Origin: Diospyros lotus
Taxonomy: Eukaryota; Streptophyta; Magnoliopsida; Ericales; Ebenaceae
DNA: 64,000 nucleotides
Direction: 5' to 3'
Assembly: GCF_014633365.1 (NCBI RefSeq)
Contig: NC_068351.1
Location: forward strand, 8,996,907-9,060,906
Shown here piece by piece: positions 21,246 through 33,599 of the stretch (positions within the stretch are counted from its first letter, which is position 1; each line of letters starts with the position of its first letter). A model generated the notes under the pieces. It searched no databases. It was given only the letters and a program-made list of their open reading frames with translations, and had not been told where the DNA came from. The position numbers and the translations under genes were made by a program.

Positions 21246-21500
21246 TTATCTGTTATGCAGAGGATTTGAACCTGCGTAGACTCTCCTTTTCTCAGCATCG
21301 AAGGCAACTCGGCCATCGCCATCGCCATCCTTCTTGTCTGCATTTCCCTTGAAGCCATCATTGTTGGGTTTCAGAGAACCCATCTCAGAGATTTTGAGGA
21401 ATCTGCTGAATTTGCCATACCCGTCTGCAAAAAATGGGGTCGACGAGTCCATCACCATCACCAGAAGAAGAGACAAGCAAGCCAGCTCCTTTAGCAACAT
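21246..21500 (-). CDS. CLE-type secreted signalling peptide precursor
   Basis: Encodes 84 residues from ATG 21500-21498. CLE precursors are secreted, processed to 12-13-residue peptides, and perceived by leucine-rich-repeat receptor kinases. Seen: a hydrophobic N-terminus (residues 1-18, MLLKELACLSLLLVMVMD) fitting a signal peptide, a variable acidic/Gly-rich middle (residues 45-65 with DKKDGDGDG), and the extreme C-terminal motif RRVYAGSNPLHNR (residues 72-84). Length, layout and terminal motif fit the family; the gene has no intron, as usual. Positions 4 and 7 of the motif are Tyr and Ser rather than Pro, recalling Arabidopsis CLE45 (RRVRRGSDPIHN). A longer open frame to 21521 has no ATG. 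A CTATATAG at 21522-21529 lies too close to the ATG to be an ordinary TATA box; CTATATATGAA near 21767-21777 is a better candidate, with a GA-rich leader between. Confidence 0.8.
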   Translation of the reverse strand: MLLKELACLSLLLVMVMDSSTPFFADGYGKFSRFLKISEMGSLKPNNDGFKGNADKKDGDGDGRVAFDAEKRRVYAGSNPLHNR

Positions 21501-21540
21501 ATCTATGGACGGGGGCTTCAACTATATAGAAACAAGAGCC

Positions 21541-21542
21541 AC

Positions 21543-21575
<33 letters not shown>

Positions 21576-21576
21576 A
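21541..21576. repeat. CT/GA tract in the leader of the CLE gene
   Basis: About 36 bases of almost pure CT on + (GA on the coding strand), 40-75 bases upstream of the CLE ATG. GA-rich leaders are common in plant genes; a regulatory role is inference. Confidence 0.85.
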
Positions 21577-21779
21577 AATGTTTCAGAAGGCTGGCTTTTG
21601 AGAGATGAGCGAAGAAGACTGTATTATTAAGAAGCTTTTCGGTGTAGGTAGTTTGTATTGTGTGGAGGGGCCAAGGAGTTTGAGAAGAGTTCCAAAAAGT
21701 CTATTTGTTTGGACTTTGCTTTTGTGCCGTGGAAGTTGCCCCTCCCCTCATTCCTAGCTATTTACTATTTCATATATAG

Positions 21780-24554
21780 CTGCTAAAAGTAAAAAATTGT
21801 GCTGGCAGTAGGGGGTTTTAAATATTTAAAAAATAATATTTTTTTAAAATTACTATTTTTTATGAACAATTTTTGAAATAATTATGTGCCGAACTAAAAT
21901 ATTAATTCTTTTACCTATTATATATTAATATTAATATAGACAAGAATTGTATATCAATAATAAACTGTTATGTGCACAGTTTAACATATTAAGCAAGTTC
22001 TTTTAAAATGTTCTAGGTGGATATATAAAGTGCCTAATTATATTCATATTAATGGTGATAGGCATCTGTGTCACAACTCGCAAGCATATATAGTCTATTC
22101 CTCCAAGTAACACCCTAATTAATGGTGATAGTAATTATATTCATTGATAATGTTGGTATTGCTATATTATTATTATTATATAATATTACGCCTATATATA
22201 TATATATATGGACTTGGTAGCTAGCTATGGTTTCGTTTCTTTTCTTCTCCATGCATGCCCTGTCATCATTTGGTCAAAGGGAAGGGATATATGGTGGTTG
22301 GTGCATCATTGGGACATTAACGTAGAAATTTTCCTGGATGGATCAAACAATGACACCACCACCCCCCCAACACACACACACACACACTTTACTTTTGGCA
22401 CTATTTATCTGTGACATATATATATGCACTACTACTTTGTTAAACTTTCTTCACATTCAATATAATTATAATAATATATTATCAATCACAACTACCATTA
22501 CCAACAATCAAATTGTTCCAAGATCATGAGTCAATTTCAGTGATACAATGGATAATCGACCCTATATATATATATATATGAATGCGTGTGTGTGTGGTGC
22601 CTGTTTTCATTTACTATATTCTTTTCTTTTATCATGACTATATATAATGTACCTATCAAATAGTGTAAAGAAATTCAATAATAAAACATTAAAATATAAT
22701 TCCTATAATATAAAACAATATAAATCAACTACCAACAACAAAGTAGAGAAAAAAAAAAAAAAAACAAAGAAATGTACTAAACCCTTCACACAGCAGAACT
22801 CAAACATGACATGAGTTCAATTTAAAACATCTCATCAGTCATTACCTCTATTTTGTCACTTGAAATTATATCTCAAGATAATTTTACCCTTTTTGTCAAG
22901 TGGAACGGCAGCAGGCCGTGTTGACTAAAGGCATTTTACGATAATAATAATAATAATAATGAATATATCTTTTGCTAAACTGAAAAAGACTCAAAACTTT
23001 AATACAACAACAAATGGGTATTTTTAACCCTAAACCACCCCTCACATTTTCTCTACTCCTTATGAAAAACATTTCTAAATAATATAATTTCGTTGCATTT
23101 TTACTTTTTAAATTGCATATTTCAATAATCATACCTTCTTATGCTTGTGCTCCAGTTATTCAAAAATTATGAAAGCAATTGATATTTTCAAGGCATCACA
23201 TCAAAAAGAAAAATATGAAATTCATCCACTATTGTTTTTGAATTAGTATATTATCAAATTCTCTTAGATTAACATTTTATGCACCTGTTTTACATCACCG
23301 TGCTAATATAGCATACGTTGTTATTACATGTTAGCATGTATATAAATCTAAACTCGAGACTCTGGGTATTTCTTAATTAGTTTTAAAATAAAAAAGATGA
23401 ATTGTCAAGTTAGCCCACCTACTGTACTTTAGAGCCAAATTGGCCCTCCTATTTTTGAAATTACCAAATAAGCTTCAATCCTCTTGGATTCATAACAAAA
23501 TTGACTCTGAAAGCGTCGAATAATAAATTCAAATATCTTCAAATTTGGGGCCTAAGCCAATTTAAGTATAAAAATAATGACCCTAACAGCTCCAATTAAA
23601 CCCCAAATCAAATCCTCAATAGCAATAACACATCACAATCGTATTTATAAAATCATTCAGAATCAACGAACCTTAAACAATGTACACATCATTAATGACG
23701 TTAAAACAGCGTCCATTCTAAGAGCTACCGTAGCCCAGTGAAAGAGGGACATATTGACCCTAAGTAATAGGGCCAATTTGGCCCTCAAAATAAAAAATAA
23801 AGTTGGTACCATCCACTGCCATGTATAAACAATCTGTATAAATACCATCTTTGGGAACCACTGCCAACTGAAATAGCCATACACCCACCCTATTTCTCCA
23901 TGCATATCCACATACGTGCATGTATGCATACAAGAAACGAACATAAAAATCATAAAGAAAATAGAGGGGGCTCGTGGTAGGGGAAGCTCCGGCGGGTGGG
24001 GCTTGGGCTGAATGCTGAGGAAGTGAGCCTAGTAGTAGTAGTAATTGCCTCATTCCCACCACAATCTCCCCCGCAACCCCCCCAACCTACTGTTCTTGAA
24101 ACTAAAGGAAACCATGGAACCAGTAAAGGTGATTATACCAGCAAAACGAATCCCATAGATTGAGATCATCAGGAAAAAAAAAAAAAGTCAGCTGGTGGAG
24201 ATGATAAGTCTGGTTTGTATTCAAACAAATATGACTTGCGCGGTCAATCTTGTCAATAAACAAGCAAATCTATCATGGGGCTGCCTTTGATGCAACACAA
24301 TCAGAGGAGGGGAGGTATTCAAACCTCTGTAAACAGGCAGTGTAATCAAAACTCATAAAGCATAAATAACGAGTTTTTGGCTTCAATTCTTGGAATTTTT
24401 TATCCAACAGTAGAAAACCACATCTTTCCATAGAATTCAGAGCATGGTTCTCTAAGTCGTCTAAGGATGGGAAATTATCACTAGGAGTAACTATAATATA
24501 TCTTAGACAAGATACGTGACAAAGTACTCCATTTGATGGCAAATTCAAATTTGA
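21780..24554. other. Intergenic DNA between the CLE gene and CPN10
   Basis: AT-rich with microsatellites: (CA)n 22371-22387, (TA)n near 22565-22581, (AAT)n 22940-22961. The right end (about 24270-24554) is the probable CPN10 3' UTR. Open frames at 23663-24062 on the minus strand show no family similarity. Confidence 0.55.
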
Positions 24555-27500
24555 TCAGTCATGTAGAGTCCCCAATATGTCGTCGTCTCGATAGAGATGG
24601 TACCTGAAACAAAGTTAAGAGGGTGATTTAGTATAATAAAGGCATGTTTCACTGAAAACAACCAACACTTTCATTGAATCAATTAATGGAGGAAGTAAAA
24701 AGTTTTGCAATGTGCTTGAGATTTTCCAGACACGGTGTGTAGGTTGAAACAAAAAAATGGAAACAAGGAAAAAGAGGAGAATAAGCATCCTCTTTTACTT
24801 TTATCATAACAATATCTCCAATCAGCATTCAACAAGAACTCCTTAATGAGGCAAGTCCCAAGAAGCTTGCGCCAAGATAACAGGGGTGGCGAAGATTTCC
24901 TCATGAATTCACATTTTTCCTCTTCACGGTAGTTCATACATTTATTGATCTTGTATTGGATGACATTTTTCTCTCATTTAGATATGACCCATTGTTGGGT
25001 GTTGCTCCTAAAAGTTCTTATCGCATTTACTGTATGCTATATAGTTTCTTCAAATTTCCCCCCTCCCCCCCCCCCCCCAAAAAAAAAAAAAAAGATTGAA
25101 CATGCCCAAGTATCTAATCTAATAATTCATTCAAAAAATTTCTCCATTATTTTTACATGTATTCCATCAGCCAATGTTACTCTACTACGTTTTTCTTTTC
25201 TGCTCTTTTCTTTTGTTGTTAATGTAGCATGTTTTTCAGACCTTATTCTCAAACTTATTCATGCTTAAAATGGCATCAGAAATCACTAAATATCCGCCTT
25301 GGGCCTTGGAGTGCCAAATTTTTTAAGGAACAGTACAATCTAAAGAATAATTTCATAACATGTGGGTTGTATTTACTGTGTTTACAAATCTTAAAACACC
25401 TCAAGTTCAACCATATTCCATAGTTCTACATCAACCACTGGTTAAACCTGCAACTCCATGAATTGTTATACAACCATAGATCAAAGGAATAGGATATGGA
25501 GAATTCTAAAGCATTAAAGTACATTATTATCATTTGCCTATAGAAAGCCACAGATTAACAGAGAGATAGTTGAGCCCTCCTACTCGTGCTTCTATAACTT
25601 AAATTCAGATACAATCAGAGGCATTAAAGATCACACTCATAGATGAGTATCAGAAATGGGTAGAAAACACACTTGAACACCAGTTTTAATTTTGCCACCA
25701 ATTGTATGCCAAGTGGGGATTAAGACTAGTGATCCTTCTACTTCCATAGAAGCACAAACATATCAAGACTTAATCCGACAAGGTGCAGTTGGCTTTTGCT
25801 TCGGTAGGTACCTTATATGACTCCAAGCTCTCCTAGTTACTTTTACGGAATAATCTAGAAAAAATATTTTCAAAAGAACCTAGCAAGAGGTTGATACCCT
25901 AAACATTATTTAAGATTTTAATGCTTTGATGTGGTTAAAGTATTCTACTACTTTTCTTATTACTTTTAAGATACCCAAAATTTTCTATTATATACTCATT
26001 TATGTATCACCTATCATTTCCCAATGCCCATAATGTTTATTAACCATGTTTAGCATTTTCCATACTGGTAATATAGTTAAAGGAAGCATTGATACAACTC
26101 TTAAGTTGCAGACATATGGATGAGTGAACACGTAAAGTCTACTGAAGTGGAAACACCTCCCTTAACATACAACCCAACTGCCACATAGGCCAGCTAGTGG
26201 AACAAAGTATGAAATGAGTCTAAGGATAAACACCATGGGGCATGGAGGATATTGATAACAAAATCCAGGAACGATCACCTTGTAGATAAAAGGCCCAACT
26301 AATTCGGGTTTATGATAATGAATCCAAGGTACTATCACAACCCTAAATATGAGAGCTCTGACTATCTTGACCCCATAATCCTACAATAATCAAGGCATAG
26401 CAAACCAACAAATACAATAACTTGAGGCATATGGAAACAAGCTTCCCATACTTTGCATGCTTGATTCCTACACCTATCTATCCTCCTCTCTGATTTAGAC
26501 ACCATAGACCATTTTCAGGGCATACCCCCAAGCAACCTTTCTTATGGTCGCAAGTCATTAACAGTCCATAACAGTTGATAAAAAGAAGTCTAAATGCCAA
26601 CAATCGTTAATTCAACAAATATTTTTGGTTATTTCTTGCATCATCAAGTACAGAACGTGAACGTGAACCTTTTTACCTGTTTCTTTCTACATTTAAGAGT
26701 TCGTAAGAATGGCTTCCTGGGTTTGTAATCATGAAATATTAGCATTTAAATGCATTGGTGAAGAAAGTTGAGGATTTTTTAAAGCTGCAAAGAGAGTCCT
26801 AGAATTGGTCTTGATGAAATTGGAAAGATACCAAAAGGAAAAGAGAAGATATTAGAATTGATACCAAAAGGAAAAGAGAAGATATTAGAATTAATACTAG
26901 AATCGCTTGGGCATCAAAGTAGATTAGGATCACAAATTTTAATCTCAGAAGAGCTACAAGCGCTTTTGAAATTGTTTAAACAAATATTTACAACAACCAC
27001 CACCACAAACCTTAATCCTACTAGGTGAGGTTTCCTACATATATTCTGAACCCCGAGTCATCTCTATCCATAGTCATATCCTCTGTTTAAAAAAATCTAA
27101 ATAGGATTAAACTTTTTGTATTTGACATAATGCTTGACGTGTGACATGTCCAGGTCCAGTTAGAAATGATACTCAGAATGTTGAAAACTCGTATCAATGT
27201 TCATGAAAAAGTAAGACGTAACTTTGAAGATTATCAATACTCTAAGACATGCAGAAAACTTAAAAAGAGATCAGTTTTTATTCTGAGCAGGTCTCACAAA
27301 GCGTGATAATAATAGGCTTAGAAAGACCAGCATTAGTAATACAAGAACTAAAAGCGAGAGGGAGCCCAGTTAACAGAAATATACTCACTCTTTATCACCA
27401 AGCTTCACTGCAGTTCCACCATACTCAGGTAACAGAACTGTATCTCCTTCCTTCACACTAACAGGAATCAGCTTTCCATCTCTATCATGAATGCCGCGAC

Positions 27501-27895
27501 CAACAGAAACAACTTTACCAGTGTTCAACTGAATCATCAAGGACAGAAACGCAACGAAACTTCAAAAGCTAGATTCAGTTTCTTCCTCTTTATTCCAGAC
27601 CTCATTTATTTATATTTTGCTTTCAGGCAACTCAAACAGAGGTCATAAGTGTGAACAAAATACTATCGCTAGAGCTACGTCGGTTTCCCCCTTCTAGATT
27701 GAAATTAGACAGATTCATACAATATTCAGACACGCAAACCCTAAATTTCGAACAGAAACAGCAAGAAAGGGGAGGTGGAAAGCCAATCACCTTGGAGGTC
27801 TTCTCCGGGAGTAAGATTCCGGCATTGGTCTTGGACGGAGGGACGATTTTCTCCACCAAAACGCGGTTCAGAGAAGGGATCAAACGCTTCGCCAT
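24555..27895 (-). CDS. CPN10: 10-kDa chaperonin (CPN10/GroES), mitochondrial type
   Basis: Co-chaperonin that caps Cpn60 rings and assists folding of imported mitochondrial proteins. Coding exons on the minus strand: 27895-27791, 27528-27389 and 24603-24555; together 97 residues plus stop TGA (24557-24555), the normal size. All junctions are GT-AG and in phase. Seen: KRLIPSLNRVLVEKI at the N-terminus (cpn10 signature), the mobile loop PPSKTNAGILLPEKTSK (residues 19-35) that contacts Cpn60, GRGIHDRDGKLIPV (roof hairpin), VKEGDTVLLPEYGGTAVKL, and the C-terminal YHLYRDDDILGTLHD. Single-domain length, rather than the tandem 20-kDa form, indicates the mitochondrial type; these proteins usually lack a cleaved presequence. 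The second intron is 2.8 kb and the last coding exon only 49 nt. Promoter motifs are listed separately. Confidence 0.96.
25053..25093. repeat. C-run followed by A-run in CPN10 intron
   Basis: About 14 C then about 15 A with little interruption, i.e. T(n)G(n) on the coding strand. The rest of the intron (24604-27388) has no recognisable exon or transposon domain. Confidence 0.9.
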
Positions 27896-27973
27896 TTGAT
27901 TACTCGAAAACGGAGAAGACGGAAGAAACCGAAACAGAAGGCAGAAGAGAACTCACAGATGAGATGGCCGCAG

Positions 27974-28121
27974 TAGGGTTTTAGAGGGCTTTATGCTAAA
28001 ATTACATTCCAGACCTCGCCAATATCCGGGTCGGGTCCTGTTACGGTTCGGCTTGCCAATTCCGATGATTGAAAACTTAGCTGGAGGCTGAGACCTACCC
28101 AGCCCAGTTAGAGATGGCCCA
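27974..28121 (-). promoter_or_regulatory. CPN10 promoter motifs: telo-box and paired site II elements
   Basis: On the minus strand AAACCCTA (27981-27974) is a telo-box, about 80 bp before the ATG. TGGGCC (28121-28116) and TGGGCT (28106-28101) are site II elements spaced by about 9 bp. In plants these combinations are common upstream of genes for mitochondrial and translation proteins, which fits CPN10. Motif presence is seen; function is inference. Confidence 0.55.
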
Positions 28122-28672
28122 ACAACAGCAAACATGATATTAAAAAAAAAAACTGCTTTTATGAATTTCCACTATACAACCAAACATGATATTATTGGAT
28201 AAAAAAAAAAAAAAAGAATAATTATCGGTATCTAATTATGATGATAGCTCAATTTAGGGATAAGCATAATTAAAGTTAATTTGATTGAATTAATGGTTAT
28301 GATATGTCACCCATCACCCATCATGTTATTGTTATGTATGTACCAATCCCCTCCTTCCTTCCTTCCTTCCTTTCACTTGCGCCAATTTCTAATCTTTTTG
28401 ATACTTCTAATTGGAAAAAAGGCACCCTTAAAAAATTATGACAAACCATACAAATCAGTGTGATAAAAGTATTTCTTTTTGTGATTTCAAGTAATTTTCA
28501 TAATTCTTTTATTTTTTATTTAATCTTGTTAAATAATAGACGACAAAGTGAGGGTGAATTAAGTGTTTTAAATTTTTTATTTTGACAAATATTTAATCAC
28601 TATTTTAAAAATTTTAAGAGTTTGAAAAATAGTGATATGAATGTAAATGGAATGGTTAAACTTTTAGACTGC

Positions 28673-29190
28673 ATTCTCTTTACTGTTTTCAAGTCATTTT
28701 TAGTTTTTAATTTTTTAGAATAATGAAAACACATTCTCTTTGCTGTTTTTAAAAATGTATTTTTAAAAACAAAAAAAAAATTATAAAGAAAACTTAAAAC
28801 AACAAAAAATTGTTTTGAGTGTTTTCATTCAAAACAAATTCTAAACTCAAAATACATTTATTTATTTATTTATTTATTCATATTTTATTATTATAATAGA
28901 AAAAAATATTACAAAATTCATTAACTTTAAAATGTACATATTTTTTTAATAATATATTAACATTAAATATTTCTAATTTACTGAATAATCAAATTTATTG
29001 AATAAAATATTATTAAAAAATTATTTTCAAAATTTCAAAGAGAACGCGTTTTTTAATTTTCTGTTTTAAGAAATAATTTTTTTAAATGACAAAGAGAACG
29101 TGTTTTTAATTTTCTAAAAATAAATTACCAAAATAAAAAACTGAAAATGAATTCAAAATTCAAAACTAAAAATTGAAAAGTAAAGAGAAT
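28673..29190. mobile_element. AT-rich MITE-like element, copy 1
   Basis: A 518-bp segment with a perfect 12-bp terminal inverted repeat, ATTCTCTTTACT (28673-28684) and its complement (29179-29190). Internally it matches the reverse complement of 61977-62401, including the TTTATTTATTTATTTATT run and the AAATTTATTGAATAAAATATT block. It has no coding capacity. No convincing target duplication was found. Confidence 0.75.
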
Positions 29191-32100
29191 ATAAGAATTC
29201 AAGTAATCTTGCTTTAAGAACAAATTGAACAAATCCAAAACTTTATGAATTTCAAAATCAATTCTAAAACTACAAGCTGTCAATGCTGAAAGTAAACCTT
29301 GAATTTACTTTTGAATGAATGCAGCTAGATATGTATTTTGAGAGATTGTATACTTTAATATTTACAAAAATAGAAATAAGGCTATAGGATGAAAAGAGTA
29401 AGTGCTTAAATAAAAAACGGAATAAATAGTATAACACACACAAAATTTTATAGTGGTTTGGCTCAAATAACTTACTCCATTTCCTTAACTCCTTAATAAA
29501 GAATTAAACAAACCCACTAACTAGCTTTTAAATGGAATCAACTATAAGCACGCTACAACAGTAGTTTTTTAAGGTTCCATCGCAACCATTGCCTTTTTCA
29601 AGATGAGATGTAACCACATTACAATAGCTTTTCAAAATCACTACCTTTTCAAGTATCAAACGTAACCTCTAAAACTTACAAGACAACAAATTTGAAAGAA
29701 TTCAAGATAAGCATATAGTATAGGCTCACAACAGAAATAATGTTTCTTTCAATTACACAGTGACTAAAGGATGGAAAGCTGAAGATCTCACTTTCTGTTT
29801 TTATAGTCACTTTAAAATGAATGTTTGAAGAACTTCTTTTGACTCAAGATAGGAGTTGGAAATATTTAAGAATACTAACAACAACCTTTTCTTTAGCATC
29901 TTCTCCTTTTTATGCTTTTTCTCTTCTTTATAGCCATTGGACATCTAAAGAAACAGCTTTCTTTCTCTCTAAAATAATGGTTATAATATATAAATATCAT
30001 GATAAAATGTGTAAGAGAAAGTTCAAAGAAATAAAATTGTCTTAAAAGTCAAAATTGTATATTAAATAAGCTTGCAACGGCCAATTAATGACTAAATGTT
30101 TTATTTTAAAAATTTTCTACTCAAGTGGGGAAGAGATGATAATCAAGTGGCTATTGTTCAATACCGTGAAGAATAGATAATACTCGAGTGAAGAATAGAT
30201 GATAGTCGACTAGATTTTTATCAGCATAACTATTATTCAATTCGAAACTTAATCCACTCGAATACTTTTATGGAAACAAATAGTAGTTTTTGCTAGTTTG
30301 GAATCCACTTGAGTGGGCCTTTCTTCCACTCGATTGGCAAAGCATTTCTACTATAATAGACATGCATTTTTAACTCAATTTAAACATAACATCAATCAGT
30401 GTAAACTAGTGATATGCGATTGACAATAATTCCATGCTTCACTACTCGATTGGCACATCCCTCCACTCAATCACTTCATCGAGTACAGATATCAACATAC
30501 TTTTTACTCGAATGAGACATGCCTAACACTCAATTACCTTTCTAATAGGGAGAATATTACTCTGTGTAATTCTTTTTCACTCGAGTAGGTCATTTTGATT
30601 ATTCAAATATAAAACTATTATTACTCCAACACTTCAACCTACTTAGACATTTGATCCAAACACATGATGCTTGATCTAAGTCATATTCTAATTTAGATAA
30701 AAGCATAACATTGATAACTAACTCATTTGACTTTAGATCAAATGATCAATCAATATATTTTAGGAAAATAAATAAATCATGCTAATACTTGATTGAAGAT
30801 ATAATTATCATTCGATTGCATAGTCCATTTGACTTAAACATAAAATCCAAAAAGTTGATTCTTTTCAACCACCCTAAAACTCAATTGGAAGACTATTATA
30901 CTTGATTTTCAAGCACAAAAGGCTTGACATTGAAGCTCGATTTTCTTACTCAAATAAAGTGATAATTACTAGATTTGAGATATTACAAAGAAGAAGATGA
31001 GATTAGCAAGCAAATACTCTATTGAGTCTTTTAATGCTTATTAGTAAGCCCAAATATGAACACACAAGTACTATTTGTGAAAATTTGTTTAAGACTAACT
31101 TGGCAATCACCTGTTTACTTGTACAGCTTTACTTCAAATGGGATACTTGAACAAATGAGATACTTGAACACTATAAACTCAAACATTTGAATACTCGATC
31201 ACTAGTATAAGAGCACTAAGTTGGTTAAAATTAACTTCCGCATATCAGTCACTCAATTGCTAGAAAGCATTAATAGAGCAGAACAATGATATTCATTACT
31301 CAACTAAGAGTTCTTCTTTTTAGATTAAAGAATGATCATTCAATCAAAGCACAACAAGAATGCAACTATATAAGTAAAATGACTTTTCATTTATATTTAC
31401 TCAATCACATATAAGTCAAATAAACATATAAATAGCAAATAAGCAATTTAAAACTCTATAAATCAAGAACTAAGGATCACTGTCTAAGAATAAAATTAAT
31501 TACTCAAGAACTTTGATATTTTGACACATAAACATCAAATATAAATATGAAATACATTACTCTTAGACTTAAATAATGCTTCTATATAATTTGAGCACTT
31601 GAGATATTATCCAACCTTAAGCTTCCTCTAAGTATTATAAAGTCCACATAATACTCATACATTTTAAATATTAAATTATCCCTTGAAAACATATCAAAAG
31701 ATAAGCTTACTAAGGTTCTTTGAGCTTCTCATTATCAAGGCAAAATTATCTCAACACCACATTAAAGCTCAATGCATCAAGAAGACACAAGAGCAACAAA
31801 TAATCACAACACATAAAAGTCTCAACAAATAAGATAACATTAAAATTTAGCATAAAACTCTCATTATCAAAACATTCTTAACAGCAAACTCAACAATATA
31901 AATATCCAGTCTAGTGTAGTTTCTCAATAGATAATTACATCTCATTCCTAACATGTTAGTACCATAGTTGTAAATACCATTCAAGGTACTAAATTTGTCA
32001 TTAATTGGTGCAATACAGAACTAGTTTTGGATAATACTGAGTATCATTTTAGATTTAAAATAAATTAATAATATAAATTATAAATATATAAACATAATAA

Positions 32101-33577
32101 AAAATTCAATAAAAATATCATAATTTAGCTTAAAATTTAGAAAATCTAAACAATATATATATAACGTCTTAAAAATATATATATATAACAAATAAATTAA
32201 TATGCCTAAATAACCAATTTAACTAAATTGACAATAATTCAAATCCATATAATCAACATAAAAAAGTAAACAACATTCTAATTTTTTATTATAAAAAAAT
32301 GCATAAATATAAGCATAAAATTAAGTCCTCCTATATATTTGAGAAAACACATACTTTTTAAACAATATTTAAAATTTTATTATTAATTTTAAAAATGACT
32401 TTCAAAAGCGACACCGTCTAATACAATACCTCATCAATAGTAACTGATACAATCAATACCAAGCAATACTAAGACCGGAACAATGCCAACTTATTTTATT
32501 TTTTCACCAAATTAAGCAGGATGGACCGGCGGATATAATACTAATTTGACTTGAGGACGCATAGAGATCCTAACCTAAAGAAAACCTAACACACAATCAA
32601 TGTCCAAATGAATAATCTATATATATATATGGTATTGATGCTAGCTAGCTTTGTGGGTTGTGGTGGCCCAATTGCCATATTATTTGCTCAAATTGCTTGC
32701 TTGGCTCCCATTCCTGCCCATGTATTTCAGGATCGCTGTCCACTGCTTCGATGCAACGCTTCTGTCCACTTGACTTGCAGGGAGAAAAGAGTATTTTAAG
32801 AATACAGCTAATTGAATTATTACTAAGTTTAAATTATTAAAATACAATCAATCAAATCTTACACATATGCAAGTTCATCTGAATATTAATAATGTTGATT
32901 GTAAGTCATAATTCAAACTGTGACTTTAAATTCACAAAATAATATATATATATATATATCATTGTTTACTTTTTACTTATATTTCCTCTTTAACTAGCTC
33001 CAAATCAAACCTACCATAATTTTTTTTTGTTTTTGTTTTATAGTGCAAGTGTGAACATGGTCAAACCATTCCATTCCGCTTTTCTCTTGCAGTAGCGTAA
33101 TATTTGTTCTTCTTTAACTGTATGTATGTATATACGTCATGTCTTATAATGGTTAATTTATTAGAAATAATAATGTGCTTCTAAGTGTCACCCTAACGCC
33201 ATCATAGTTTGAAGAGGGATACAAAATTTAGATCAACTCTAAGGTAATTAAAGGGATAAAAAAAAAAGGAAAAAGATGAGGGGGGAGGGAAAGTTATTCT
33301 ACCCTGATTTGGAAGTTAAAACAAAAAATAAAATAAAAGAATGAATACAATTCATATATTATTTTATATTCCTATAGATGACATTTTCAAGAATTAAAGT
33401 GAAGTTTAATGGCAATTTATTTAAGTGTGCGGCTATGAATGAAATGAAATGAAGGTGGGGAACAGTTTGGAGTTGGTACGTACGTCTTTGACGCTTGGGT
33501 TGGGAACACATTATGTTATAGAATGCATTCCTTCGATTAATAAATTACACTAGCGTGTCTGTCTGTGTCAAAGGGTT

Positions 33578-33599
33578 GGGGGGGGGGGGGGGGGGGGGG
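33578..33599. repeat. G22 homopolymer
   Basis: Twenty-two consecutive G residues. It could form G-quadruplex structures, and its true length is hard to sequence. Confidence 0.9.

Noticed and set aside
23663..24062. Minus-strand open frames, one with a Leu-rich, Pro/Ala-rich start (MRQLLLLLG...QAPPAGASP) like a short arabinogalactan protein
   Set aside because: The Leu run comes from a simple CTA repeat, the rest has no AGP or other family layout, and no promoter or splice context supports it.
24273..24548. 91-residue minus-strand frame just below the CPN10 stop
   Set aside because: It lies in the expected CPN10 3' UTR, has no ATG at its head, and matches no family.
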